The position numbers and the translations under genes are program-made. From Mastigias papua (Eukaryota > Cnidaria > Scyphozoa > Rhizostomeae > Mastigiidae): DNA of 64,000 nt. The notes beneath the pieces are model-generated. The model made no database searches and was not told the origin of the DNA. It saw only the letters and a program-made list of their open reading frames with translations. Position 1 is the first letter of the stretch, and each line of letters begins with the position of its first letter. The stretch lies in the NCBI GenBank assembly GCA_964019165.1, contig OZ025272.1:13588031-13652030 (forward strand), given 5' to 3'. Shown here one piece after another: positions 1-11,594 of this stretch.

Positions 1-1039
1 CTATCATCGCTCTCCACATTTCTTTCTTCGAGTCTTTCAAAGGCAAAGATACGCTAATGGTATAAAAATGAGGTCATGAAAACTTCACTTAAATAAGTTT
101 CAAACTCTGTTGAGAAGCTTGATCACTGATCACTTCGAACCTTTAGTTCTCAAATTTCAAATGTTGAAAAATCTCATAATTTTCAAAACTACTTCTGACT
201 GGTCAGTGGTCAAGGAGGCACTGCTCCTAGACCCATGATCAGCCCATCTTGGAAACTTCAGAGAATGTTGCTTATAACTTGCACTACCTAAAAAAAAGTT
301 TGTTTTGAATTTTGAAATTGCCTCCCGGTCAGGGTCAAAGGTCAAAACATTCATATCAGTGTTAGGCAACCAGGCATCAAAGATGGATGTTTTATAGTTG
401 CAATTTCAGTTTCTAGATGGCAAGAGCTTTCAAATGAGCCTATTCCAAACTCTGTAGGGTACATAGAACTGGTTTTATTGACTTCTGGTCTCAGTCGGTC
501 ATTAGTCATTGACCGCATTTCTCAATACTTTAACCGGTCATAACTCCTAAACCACATAACCAATCCGAACAAAAATTTCACCTAGTTTTTCACTTAACCA
601 GCTGAAAAACATAGTAAAATCTAAACAAAATCCATGACATTGACTCCAGATTTGACTTTTTCTTGGTTACACTTGATATGGAATGCCCCTATAATACCTT
701 CTTATTATTTTCCCTTGGGAGATTTGCAGTTTTCCTCACTATGGTAGTTCTGTTCTATGTATGCCCAGTGGGGAATTTCCTTTATTTTCCATGACATTCC
801 TTAATATAGACTTATTATTTTTGCAAAGATTTATAATTCTTGAGAGTGGATGCTTAGTAATGTTTTGCATGCTGTTAAGAACAGGTTGGAAAGCACTGGC
901 AAGGTCAACTTATTAAAATGGATTTTTGTATAAAACATTGACATTCTAAGATACTCTTGTAGTGGAGAATATATCATTAGGTTAGCGACAAAAGCAGACA
1001 TTTCTTCATATCTGCAGATGTTTCGACATTTCCAATTTC

Positions 1040-1330
1040 ATTTCATATATTTTAGGAGGGTGACCCTTCAGCAAAGGCTGTTTTTCAAGGGGCCCTCCAA
1101 CAAAATTTACAATGTTTACTAATAAAAATTAACTAGAATAATAAAAGTTTTAAAATCCAATTACAATGCAATAATAAAATGCAAAAAAGAAAAATTGTTT
1201 AAAAACAGAATATTTACAGTGGCACCAATGATTTCTTAAATGCATGTAGGGTGGCTGCCTGTTTTGACCCAACTGAGAGGCTATTCCAAAGTTTTGCAAA
1301 GTTAATCCAATCTAATATTGGCACACTCGG
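1040..1330 (-). mobile_element. 3' end of a CR1/Jockey-like LINE (relic)
   Basis: Read on the minus strand, 1320-1215 encodes a typical end of a LINE reverse transcriptase: a tract like AKLWNSLSVGSKQAATLHAF followed by KKSLVPL and a stop. About 110 bases later comes a GC-rich terminal block (1110-1045) that pairs GGGCCCCTTGAAAAACAGC with GCTGAAGGGTCACCCTCC. The same terminal block occurs on the plus strand near 15360-15425, and a variant lies near 42225-42250, so it is a repeated family 3' terminus. Only the tail is present, as expected for a 5'-truncated insertion. The family name (CR1 versus Jockey) is inferred from style, not from a search. Confidence 0.7.
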
Positions 1331-1859
1331 TGGACCAAATCGGAGGACTTAAACTTGCAAGACATAATCTAAAGATTCAATAAGCTTACAAGTTACATCA
1401 AGCTAGTAAATAATCTCACTCTACGAGCCATCTTCTGTCACAAAATAGATATGTATGTAGTTTGACGTTAGTAAACGTCTTCTGTATGCACGTAAATCTG
1501 ATAAATGGCAATATGGCATTGTACACTTAAAATCTAATCTTTTCAACAATCCGTCAACAAAGGGCATCAAAAGTTGAAAATCTGAAGGAAGGAATAAGAT
1601 AACAATGTTCTTATGAATGTCAACTGTAATAGAGTAATCCAAGGTGTACGTACCTTTCTTCTCTTTGCAGGGTTATTGGCAAAGCTTGAACTTACATTCT
1701 TAACGACTGGAAAGAATTCTGTGACCTTTGCTTGTTCCATTGTGTTGAAATATATTTGAAGGCTATTCCTTACTAGAATCTAATATTCAACACTGGTAGA
1801 GAACATATCCAAATATTCTTTGCACCTATTATGGTCATTCTTCTTCTTTTGGCGGGAAT

Positions 1860-2045
1860 CGATTACGAGATCAGCCTCATGTACATCACCGCCCCCGCAG
1901 TACCTGTTAGCTGGTCAGTGGTTATGTCGAGCGGTCTCTGGGTCAGCTTGGATGGGTCGTGCCCGTCCTTCACTACAAATTGTCTTTGTGGGGTGTAGAG
2001 CCTACAAGTGGCATGGTTCTGGCCGGGGATCAGGCCTGAGATCGT
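1860..2045. other. GC-richer island of unknown origin
   Basis: A stretch of clearly higher GC than its surroundings, holding an 86-codon open frame (1820-2080, plus) that resembles no family I recognise. It lies between two minus-strand LINE tails, so it is more likely repeat-derived than a gene. No splice sites or start context support coding. Confidence 0.3.
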
Positions 2046-2229
2046 CCAATGACTGTCGCACTGAAACGTTTAATCACTAAATACGAATGTGTCCAGTAAC
2101 TGTGCTTCATTTTTAAGACTTAAAAAGCCAACAAAACCATCTAAGACACGCATTTTGTTTATAAGAAACAGGTTATAAGAAACGGTAGGCTAAATTTTTC
2201 GACAGTTAAGCAACAACCCTACTCAAATT

Positions 2230-2480
2230 GAAAAATTAAGCTAAGAAACCTTTATAATTACGTCAAATTGAGAGTCTTGAATTTGTTAGGGAGGATAGCA
2301 GCTGAGAGGCTGTTCCATAATCTTGCACCTCTGTAAGAGAACGAGATATGCCCGTTTGAGGTATTTTTCTGGGAGTGGAATAGTGAGAATTTCTGGAAAA
2401 CATTGCTTGCAAGTTGTGTGGAGCAAGGTTGTTGGGAGACTTAATATACCATCGTGTATCACTCTTCAACTTAGCACATT
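2230..2480 (-). mobile_element. LINE reverse-transcriptase C-terminal tail (relic)
   Basis: Minus-strand translation gives SRNSHYSTPRK and then, after a one-base frame change, ISFSYRGARLWNSL with LPNKFKTLNL and stops. The YRGARLWNSL-type motif is the hallmark of the C-terminal end of CR1/Jockey-like LINE polyproteins. The frameshift and stops show that it is dead. It is distinct in sequence from the tail at 1040-1330, so it is a separate insertion or another subfamily. Confidence 0.65.
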
Positions 2481-2975
2481 AGATTAGTCTATTTCTGAAT
2501 GTGAGTGAACTGCTTACTTTACCTTGGAAGCCCGTTTAAAAAATTCACTACCTAAGACCTGTAAGAAACATGTAAGAAACTTTTGATAGCAAAATGGCCA
2601 GAAACTTTAAGAAACTGCCTACCAGCACGGGACGTTAGTGTCTTATAAAAAAAATACTTGCACTTTACTTCAATGATGCCCTCATTCACAAATCCTTTGC
2701 AATGTTTAAGAGAACATCAATCACACTAGACAAAGAATCTGTCTGGAAAGAAGCAAACTATTGTCAACCATATTGAACAAAGTAGGGCTGAAAGATTTTC
2801 TACCTTAAAGAGCCAAGTTTGCAGAGGGTATGCGACATCAGGGACAACTACCGTTCATTGCAATCCATCAAAACAAAGAATGGAAAAAGAATGTGCACAA
2901 ATTCCTGGAAGTATCGGCAATGACATTGAATATCATTGGGACTGCTATCAATGATTTACTATGAAGCTAAAACTT

Positions 2976-5769
2976 TAAGGGGGAATATCCCCTAAAAACA
3001 TGAATTTCAGTACTGTCTATGCAACACATGTTTCACAATTATCAAATTAAAGCATTTAATGAGCTCTTTCAGAAAATCCTATTTTTGCTGGCAAACATTA
3101 ACTGTTTCCATGGTAACAGGACATTCTTTGTTATAAACTAGGGTCGGTGTAACAAATATTCTGGAAGAATGGACTATTAGATATATACAAGTTATATGTC
3201 ATATTGAAGAGCTTGAAAAGGTCTATGTTTGCTCAGAAGGATTTTTTGATATCTTGAGTAATTATTATGCTAGGTCTGTATGAAATTTTCAATAATTTTT
3301 GTCAAGCATTGACCATGCCCAGAAAATTTACTTCTGTCAAATTCAAATTTTGATCTGAGTGAACATAGACCATACCCTTAACCACATGTGGTTTAATTTT
3401 CAGCTTCCTAATGCAATCAGCTTCCTAATGCAATCACAGGCTTGAAATTTCTTGTCCTAGCAAATGCAGTAGCAAAAAAGTGTGTTTTGAGAAAAATCGC
3501 TTCAAAGTTTTGTCAGTAATAATTCAATTCAAAAACCACCATATTCATAGAGTAAGCCTTCTTTTTCTTTATCTTTGTCATCCTAGTGTAGTCTTTCCTT
3601 CCTTCTAGCTTGCCTTTGCTTCTTACTCTTTTCTGAAAATCTATATTCTGCCAGGTACACTCTTGTGTTATCCTTTTGTTGGAGCTCGTTCAAACAATAT
3701 GTTCCTGTGTCTAAGACAAGGTTTCCAAAAACATCAGATAATTTCAGACAGCCATTGTTGTATAAAATGACAGCTAATGATGAGCACAATTTCATTGCTA
3801 GATCACCAACAAATACTGATTTTGGGCAAAGCTTCCATAATACACTATTAAAACTCTCAGCTGCATTTTGATTGTATCCAGCAAGGCATCGCTCAAGTAG
3901 TTTATTATCTTTTAGCCTATCAAATGTGGGCTTGATAGCTAGGGCAACTGCCTTTGGCAATGGGGTTTTGTGCTTGTAAGAGTTAGGATCAGCATTGTAT
4001 CTGCACCAGCTGTCTTCTCCCTCAGGGCAAGAACTATGGTTGGGAAGTGCATCAGTAGACAACCTATGGCGAAGAATTGCATCTATGGAAGTTTTCATTG
4101 CTTCCATGTTTCCAATGTTGCGGCGAATTGCAAGTCCATAGTAAACCTGTAGTTTGTCAATTTCAGCTGATGTGAGTCTTCCTTGTCCCCCTAGGGTTTT
4201 ACCATCACTAAGCTTTTTTTGCCACTTTTTGCTTTAAGTTTTCTTAAATTGGAGCCTACACATTTTTGCACATGTCCTACACAATCATACTTTTTTATTT
4301 CAAATTCCTCACCATATGGCTGTTCTTCTACAACTTTACAATATGCTTTGGTATCTCCATCCCCTATATAGCCAGTGATCCTTATATTTCTCTTTGTTAC
4401 TGATCTGTTGAATATTCTTTTGATTCCTTCAACTTCCATGGCAGGAGATGAGCCAGTGTGGTTTTTAGTACATGTGTGATCTGCTAACAAAGCATTTTCT
4501 TTCTCTTCTGACAATGGCAATTTCTGAATTTCTTGGCATTGCTTGCAATATTTTCTGAGAGATTCAATGTCTAATACCTTGTAATTTACTGTTGATATAC
4601 ATGAAACTAAACCAACATGAGAAGAAAATCCTCTTTTCTGCCAAGTACCATCAAAGAGACATGTTGTATTAGTAACTTCATTCACTTCTTTCTTGGGAGA
4701 AATTTCTGAGTCAGCTGTGACCATACATTCCTCAGAGATCTTTTCTGAAGCAGCTGCAATTCTCTTCAATATATTTGTATAGCTCTGCTGCTTCATACCT
4801 CTTCCAATATTCATTAGGCCACAAAAGAAATTTAGACCAGCTAGACCCTGTCCAAGCATTCTTGTAGCCATCACAATCCTTATATTGGCATCAAAAGGTT
4901 CTACCCCCTGTCTAGATTCTCTTGAAGTACACCTCTTTGTGGTATAAAATTAATTATCAATGCTACACTCTGGATTCATGCATTTAAGTGACAGTATATG
5001 AGCCAAGCCTTGCTTTGCAATCTTTTCCACAATCAGATTTCCAACTCCACAAATTTTGCATAAAGCTGACTTAAAAATGGCATTCAAAAGGATGTTAATA
5101 TCAACCAATACAAAGCCCTCTTGCCTATCTGTCGAGAGAGGAAGATCTAATTTTGGAGCTGATCCTAATATACATGCACTCCTAGACATATCTTGGAGTT
5201 GGAGGGGGTTGTCCTGTAAGAATGAAACAGAAGTACTTTCCATTGAGGACGATGGAGTTGGTTCTAAGATTGAATCAATTTCATTGCCCTCAATAGCAAG
5301 TTCTTCTGCTGGGCTTTTAGCATACCTACGCTCGTTTTCATCTTGTTTGGATAGTTTTGCAGCTCTAGCATTCTGAAGCTGAACTTTCTTGTCTATCTTT
5401 CTCTTCCTTATTGACCTAGATTTTCTTCGGTTGTCAGTATTCCTTACCTGTAAGTCAGCCATGTTCTTTCGACAAAGACACATGGATATAAGGGTATTTC
5501 AGTCATACACAGGGTAACAATAAACCAACTATTCTCGGAGCAATATTTTCAGAAAGAAAATAAGAGAGAGGGGACGAATACAGGCCCTTCAGTAGTCTCG
5601 TTTTTCACTGGGACACTTTCAACACTAAATTATACCTCACTCAGAGAAGATACGCCAAATATGATAGGATAATCAAATTCTACGTAAAAATTTGATCTTA
5701 GACAACATTCTTTCAAAAAATGCTCAAAATATGACAAAACATATATTTTTTAGGGGATATTCCCCCTTA
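2976..5769 (-). mobile_element. Complete Mutator-like (MULE-type) DNA transposon
   Basis: A 2.8-kb element bounded by 23-bp perfect terminal inverted repeats: 2976-2998 reads TAAGGGGGAATATCCCC then TAAAAA, and 5747-5769 is its exact reverse complement. The interior carries one transposase reading frame on the minus strand from 5483 to 3583, listed separately. The TIR is itself nearly palindromic (GGGG-aatat-CCCC). I could not find a convincing 8-9 bp target duplication: flanks are AAAACTT on the left and CTGTTTC on the right. The intact termini with only two coding lesions suggest a fairly recent insertion. Assignment to Mutator-like elements rests on the transposase. Confidence 0.85.
3583..5483 (-). 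pseudogene. Mutator-like transposase, broken by a stop and a frameshift
   Basis: This encodes the transposase of the surrounding MULE. The frame opens at 5483 with a basic N-terminus (RRKSRSIRKRKIDKK), then a C-x2-C...C-x4-C type cluster near 5020 (CKICGVGNL ... LKCMNPEC). An in-frame TAA at 4952-4950 interrupts it. The same frame continues to FDGTWQKRGFSSHVG and the catalytic-region motif YIGDGDTKAY, then DCVGHVQKCVG. Near 4214-4220, at a run of seven A (as read on the minus strand), a one-base indel shifts the frame. Read in the next frame, LSDGKTLGGQGRLT continues smoothly into YYGLAIRRN, CPEGEDSWCRYN and GYNQNAAESFNSVLW. These blocks occur in this order in metazoan Mutator-like transposases. 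Either lesion could be an assembly error, the A-run indel especially. Confidence 0.85.
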
Positions 5770-5899
5770 CTGTTTCTAGTATTTTCGTGCGTAAACTGAG
5801 TTTTCTGGTTTACGTTACAATAGTATTTTTCGTTTTATTAGTGTTGATAACATTTGCCGTTGTTAAATCATCATAAAAGCTAACCTTTCTTATCATTTT

Positions 5900-6080
5900 A
5901 AGCTAATCTAAGCGGCATGTAATCGCCAAAATTTTTTTTGGGGGCTCAGCTCCCGAATACCCCCGCTGGTGGGTTCAGAGCGCCCCCAGACCCCCATCTC
6001 CAATTTTTCGATCGCCGCGCTCGCGACATCTCCCGCTTTTCGTACTGTAAAGGTTGGAACGTCTGAATATATTTTGTCAT
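5900..6080. repeat. G/C-tract repeat fragment
   Basis: Contains a T-run followed by GGGGGCTC, several CCCCC blocks and GATCGCCGCGCTCGCGAC. The composition is quite unlike the AT-rich flanks. It sits directly against the MITE at 6081. It is probably a transposon remnant; no coding frame is convincing. Confidence 0.4.
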
Positions 6081-6892
6081 TGGGGTCATTCAATTAGTAC
6101 GTACGCTACAAAATGGCTAAAATTTGACCCCCCCTCCCCCCTCGTACGCACACGTACGCTTGATACACACCCCCTCTTTTGCGTACGTACTCTTGGTTGT
6201 TTGACCCCCCCCCCACATCTCTAAAAGAAACTTTCTAGACATCCAAAACCACGGAGAAGGACATTTTATGCATTCACGAGACACGAACATGATCACTACA
6301 GATATCTATTTCAGGAAAAATCTATAATATTGTTCAAACAAAATTGCATTATACTAGAACCGGGGGGTGTCAAAGTCATTTGGTCCAAGGGCCACATAGG
6401 GCATAATATGACGCCACAATGGCCGGGTAGTTTGACGGAACCCAAGAGGGCTAGGTAGTAGGGGCTTTCAAATATACATAACTCATCGCATGTTTTCTAT
6501 CTGGCATGCTAGACAACGGCAAAAAACTGTTTATTCAGCCTTGTAAATGCCACTAGCAAATGCCGCTATTACAATGGGAAAAATATCACTAGGTTTCAGT
6601 TTATTCAAAATTTCTAGGGGCCACATTGTCGGATTCGGCCTGCGGGCCTTATGTTTGACACCACTGTACTAGAAGTGATTTCAACTGAATACTTAGTACA
6701 CTATTTAAATGGCAGTGAAGGGTCCTTTGTAAATGAAAATATTGCAGGATGTCTGCAAAAAGCTGATGGTTATAATTTTTGCTTTGCGTACGTACTTAAT
6801 GTGCCAACCCCCCCTCCCCCTTGTACGCATTCGTACGCATTTGCTTGACCCCCCCTCCCCCTTCGTGCGTACGTACTAAATGAATGACCCCA
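6081..6892. mobile_element. MITE-like element with about 26-bp TIRs and GTACG-rich ends
   Basis: The left end (6081-6106) begins TGGGGTCATTCAATTAG and runs into GTACGTACGC. The right end (6867-6892) is its reverse complement with about one mismatch. Just inside each end lie subterminal blocks of C-runs plus CGTACGCA motifs (6127-6216 and 6810-6870). There is no coding capacity, so it is a non-autonomous DNA element. A 307-bp hAT-type MITE has inserted in its middle (6360-6666). No clean target duplication is visible (ATTTTGTCAT versus ATTTTATAAC). Confidence 0.75.
6360..6666. mobile_element. hAT-type MITE with 8-bp target duplication, nested
   Basis: The left end reads CGGGGGGTGTCAAAG. The right end, read in reverse, is CAGTGGTGTCAAACATAAGG followed by GCCCGCAGGCC, which is the familiar terminus of many animal hAT elements. 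The 8-bp sequence TACTAGAA flanks it exactly on both sides (6352-6359 and 6667-6674), the expected hAT target-site size. It carries no open frame. It lies inside the MITE at 6081-6892 and is therefore the younger insertion. Confidence 0.9.
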
Positions 6893-6899
6893 TTTTATA

Positions 6900-8150
6900 A
6901 CGGATGCTACTGAATGTCCCATACCATCCCTCTGGAAACTGGGCTCTTTAATGTAAAACCTTTCAGCCCTACTTTATTCATTATGGATGACAAGAGTCTG
7001 CTCTTTTCCCGACATACTTTGTCTAGTATGATTGATGTTCTCTAAGCATTGCAAAGAATTTGTAAATAAGGGCGCTCTTGAAACAAAATACTCTTGGGTA
7101 CCAAATAAACGGGGGAACCTTAATAAAAGTACAGGGAAAGGGAAAATGGTTGAAATTAATAAACACGGAGGTAGGAGTTTATTTACCACCTAAGAGTGCA
7201 TTGTTTGCAGGTGTACTGCACGTTATTCTTTACAATAGTGAGAAATATGAGGTCACAGTTTCCAACAATTGGTCTGAGAGAAACAACAACTCCATAGTTG
7301 CTCAATGTTAACATGCATATTCGTAATCAGCATGCTTTGAAGGGTAAGAAAGACGTAAAATGTTTCTGTGGAGGGGGAGTGCCAGGTTGAGGTTCTTAGC
7401 TCACGAGCTAAAACGGCAGTTCACTGAATCCTGCTTACCAGTATATATACTCTTAGGTGCCTTATATAAGGGTGCCTCAGTAGCCGGGGGGTGCCAGGTA
7501 ACTTTTATACATTTAATTAGCGGAGGATTTTAATTAGCAGGAGGGTCGGAAAATTTTAACTGAACAATAAATGTGAGGAAGGTTTACGAGTTGGCTTGCA
7601 ATGCTCGCTTATTGCAAAATCGGAGATGGAAAATTAATAAGCGAGGGTCAGAAAAAAAAATCAAAAATCGATAAGCGTACCCCGTTCTCAGGGGCGAATA
7701 TGCCGGGGATGTGGGCTGTATGACACCCCAAACAGATGAAACTACACAATTCGCAATCGAATCATTTACCATTTGGCGTTTATCACTCACACCCCCATCC
7801 CAAAGAAAGTATACTATTTACCTCCCTGTCCGTTCTGCTAGACACCAAAGAAGAAATCTGCTAGTTTATAAATGAAACGTTGAAATAAGTTCGGGAAGTT
7901 TTGTTTGTATTGCTGGAATGGAAACATCTCATTCCCTATTGCCCCCGTGCTCAATGCGTCTTGGTCTAAGCGCGTCCGAAAGCGTTCGCCCGTCACAGAA
8001 AGAATGCGGGGGCGCTTTGGGCATTAGCAAGTCTATGGATTCCTACGTGCCTACTGACTGTTACCCACGTAAACGAAAGCGAACTGGACGTTATTAGAAA
8101 AGGGATACTTCCACCATTGCATAGTAGAGAGCAGGTCAACTAAAACAAGA
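6900..8150. other. Intergenic, upstream of CYBA
   Basis: No gene is seen. Open frames such as 7078-7311 have no recognisable family, and the surroundings look repeat-derived. The last 230 bases (about 7930-8110) are richer in CG dinucleotides (GCGCGTCCG, GCGTTCGCC) and probably include the CYBA promoter and 5' UTR. Confidence 0.4.
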
Positions 8151-8151
8151 C

Positions 8152-10021
8152 ATGGGTCGAATCGAATGGGCTATGTGGGCAAATGAGCAAGGAGTGGCAA
8201 GTGCCGTGAGTAAGTAACTCTACACTGCAACTTTGTTTGCAGCTAAGCCTATAGCTATCCTTAGAGGCTGTTTTGTTTATGTGTCATACCTTCGCATTCT
8301 TAACTTTGGAGTAACTTGAAGCTGTGCGTAAATTAATATTGTGGCATTATTCTCAATCACAAGTTCACCCTGTAGTCGTTAGCAGACATACTGGCTCTAA
8401 TTCATAGTTGCTGGCAACGAGTGACTTACTTTTTACTAATGCTAGTGCTCACTATACAATGGTATCTTCAGGTCCCTACAACTCCAGAGACAGCAATGCA
8501 AAGGTTGTGAGAGTCTGCCATTCTAGCGCTAACAATAATATGATGTATTTTCTCTACTGTAGTCTTGCTGGTTGGAGGCATCATTGCAGTCAGTGGAAAA
8601 TTATTCCTTTGGCCTATCGGTGTTTATGCAATGTATCCTTTGATAAATTTGTGATATTATGCACCTTTGGCGAATATTAAGAATACGGGCGGCTGAAATC
8701 GCCTCAAGTTTAATGCCTCGTTTGCATAGAATAACAAACTATCCTTAACAGAAACTACTAGAGTAATGAGTGTGCTGATTTTTCTGGTTGAATATCCAAG
8801 AGGAAAAAGATCAAAAGGAAGAACTGTTCAACGAAGGTAATGAAAATCAAATTGTACACCAGAAGTGATCAGTGAAGAGGCTGTATCTGATTTGGATTAC
8901 CATTGTGAATGCTGATGATTTGCATACTCAAGGGTAAATCAAACCCTCAATGAAATCTTGTCTTCTTGCCCATATTGTTCTTTTAAGTAGGGTAGTTCCT
9001 GGTGTGTTTCTGTTTTCTCATTGTCTTACTCTTTTGGATTAGAATGTCACAGATAGGGGACAATACCCATTTTGTATAAATAATAATTTTCAGGCCCTTT
9101 CTAAACCCTTACATTTGATGGCATCTTTGGTACTATTGCTTAGTTGGCATCTGTTCAGGGCGACACCAGGAGAGGACTAGGACAGCTATAGTGCCTCATC
9201 AGAGCACACTAGCCCACCATATTGGATAGTGAAGAACTCTTCATCATCATCATCATCATTATCATAGGAAAAACATTTAACGACAAGCTTGTTGATACAA
9301 ATTCTCTGAGCTATTTTAGCAATTATAATACCCTGCTGCTAACAGTATCTTAGAATCCCAGTTAGAAGAATCAACCCACCTGTCAGAGAATTCCTGGTGC
9401 CAGCCCTGCTTGTATTTATGCTGTGATTACTTTTGCCATTGAAAATTGGCATGACTTGATTATCAACATGTCTGGTCCTTTTCTTTTTTATTAGAGGACA
9501 AAGTGTATTGGCCACAATGGTAACATTTCTTGGACCAGTTGGACGAAATTACTATGTACGGTTTCTCATCTATCTATTGTAAGTATCAGTGATTGAATAC
9601 CAAAAATCAACACATATGTGCTTCCAAAATAGATATCCAAGAAGTTTAAATGAAAGCAAAGCACATTTTATATCTTTTTCTCATATAATGATAGCTTTTA
9701 AAATTATACTTAGAAACAAGTGCTATCTTTTACTAATCCATTGAATTTCTCCTCATTTTTAGGGGATGTGTGCCATGTGTCTTTCTGCTTTCAACTGTTA
9801 TGGGTGCTCTTTGTTTGCTTGTTACAAGCATTATTTACTTAAGGGCAGCCATTGCAAATGAAAAATGGATCCCTTGTGAAGTTGTTGTGAAAACAGAAGG
9901 TGGAAAATCAATTAAACGGTTGCGACCACCATCTATGGCTCCACCAAGACTGAAGCAGGGAACTGCAAACAAGGGCATGGATAATGAAGATGGGACCTCT
10001 AATGCTAATAATAGGGTGTGA
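8152..10021 (+). CDS. CYBA: Cytochrome b-245 light chain, p22phox
   Basis: Membrane partner that stabilises NADPH oxidase (NOX) catalytic subunits and docks the cytosolic organiser; the complex makes superoxide. Five exons join in phase: 8152-8209, 8563-8632, 8762-8836, 9495-9578, 9763-10021, giving 181 residues (human 195). The N-terminus MGRIEWAMWANEQGVAS is nearly identical to the vertebrate protein. Exon 3 gives VEYPRGKRSKG, exon 4 GPVGRNYYVRF, exon 5 the last hydrophobic segment (GALCLLVTSIIYLRAA). Near the C-terminus RPPSMAPPRLK occupies the place of the human proline-rich motif that binds the p47phox SH3 tandem. Exon 1 uses donor GTAAGT at 8210, which alone keeps the frame into ILLVGGI; exon 3 uses the acceptor at 8760-8761, which matches the human length. 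The next gene (TK2-like) is convergent. Confidence 0.93.
9242..9266 (+). repeat. (TCA)n microsatellite in CYBA intron 3
   Basis: About eight TCA units between exons 3 and 4 of CYBA. Too short to suggest function. Confidence 0.8.
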
Positions 10022-11084
10022 TTCTACTATAATGTAGACATGTGTAGTATGGAGTCATTTGTTTTCTTTGCCAAATAATGTTTTTATAGTTTTAGGGGGT
10101 AGACCAGTACAGGGCTTTTTGTAGGTCAACCTGACTCAGGGCATAGTAGTAAGAGTTTCTCAAATTTTTTTGCCACAATTTAGTTCTAAAAGTTTCTTAA
10201 GTCAATGGAAAAAATTGCAGTGATAGTGAAAGCAAAACAGAAAACATTATCCTTTGTAGTGCCCATAAAGCTTAGCACATAACACTTACTGTAGTGGAAA
10301 CTTGATAAATCTGTGGAGGAAAAGGGGGGTTTCTGAAACTGAAAGATTGTACAGACAGTTCTAAAGTTTCTTAACTCGTTTCTTGTAGCTCTAAGAGTTT
10401 TTTAAATTTAGGGTGTCTAAGTATTAGGTTTGTTATAAACCTGTTTCTTATAAAAAACATGTACAACCAAAAGGGACTATCTAAATATATTGAGGTATGG
10501 GGCTATACATCAATTTATAAATAGCTTTACTTTCAAGTGTAGATATGTGAATACCCAAAGAAACATGCTATCTGAGTGTAGCATGATAAATTAGTTCTAC
10601 ACATATCTTTCATAAAGACATATTTGGCATGGCACAGCATTTTAGTAGAAAATACTTGCACAAATTCAGTTTTTGTGGGGTCGATTTTGATGTACAAGAT
10701 CATTTTTGTAGCTAATTGACTAGCTTTTTGTATTCAGTCGAAGGTATCTTTTGTAGCTTTTGCACGAATTACCTGACATTTCTGCCTACTTAGATAGTGT
10801 ATTCAGATGTCAACATCTGGATGTGAAGTTGGCCCTAAGATATAATTTCATAATTTTTTATGTCAGCAATGAATGTATTTATTTAATGCATTTAGGGTCT
10901 TTTTTGTTTACAAGAATCTGCACCCTACCTTACCTCAAGAAAATTATCTTTTTGAGTAATTGGTACCTATAAATGTGTCTTTTCTTCCCCAACTTTTGAT
11001 GAAAATTGTATTAATTTTTCTATGAGTAATATTAGTATCCTTACATGAAAAGTCTGTTGGTCTATAGAACTTCACTGTAGCACA

Positions 11085-11220
11085 AAAAGTTGGAACATTC
11101 TTTAAGCATACTGAAAGCTTTTTTCATCTGACGCTCATCAGAGTATCATTAGAGTATCATACTCCAACCAGTGTCTAACAAAAAAAGCTTTCAGTATGCT
11201 TAATGTTCCCGTGTTATGGT
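11085..11220. repeat. Inverted repeat (hairpin), transposon-end-like
   Basis: Arms of about 23 bases, TTAAGCATACTGAAAGCTTTT near 11112-11132 and its reverse complement near 11186-11208, flank a core with repeats of GAGTATCAT. On the minus strand the core reads CTCTGATGAGCGTCAGATGA. It lies in the intergenic space between CYBA and the TK2-like gene. It may be a foldback element or the end of one. Confidence 0.6.
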
Positions 11221-11256
11221 GATATCATAGTATCCTTACATAAATTAATGAACTAC

Positions 11257-11346
11257 TCTTTATATATTTTTCCCACAAAAATTTCCCAATTAAGTGAAAA
11301 ATCTTTATATATTTTTCCCACAAAAATTTCCCAATTAAGTGAAAAA
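11257..11346 (+). repeat. Exact 45-bp tandem duplication
   Basis: Two identical 45-base copies, 11257-11301 and 11302-11346, each beginning TCTTTATATATTTTTCCCAC and ending AAGTGAAAAA. They lie between the hairpin at 11085 and the (TA)n run at 11434. The lack of differences suggests a recent duplication or an assembly artefact. Confidence 0.9.
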
Positions 11347-11429
11347 TACATATAGGCACACAAATGTGTGAAATGGTTTCGTTTTAAGTAATAGGCATGA
11401 TACTAAATCAACAAACAATGTAATTACAA

Positions 11430-11565
<136 letters not shown>

Positions 11566-11594
11566 TATAAATAAAATATGAAAGTGAATTTCAG

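Noticed and set aside
7078..7311. Possible small gene of 77 codons
   Set aside because: No family, no splice context, and a repeat-rich setting just left of the CYBA promoter region.
9242..9266. Short regular repeat as a possible CRISPR array
   Set aside because: It is a plain trinucleotide microsatellite with no spacers, in an animal gene intron.
11085..11220. Hammerhead ribozyme in the hairpin near 11.1 kb
   Set aside because: CTGATGA and GAAA are present, but the intervening bases cannot form stem II.
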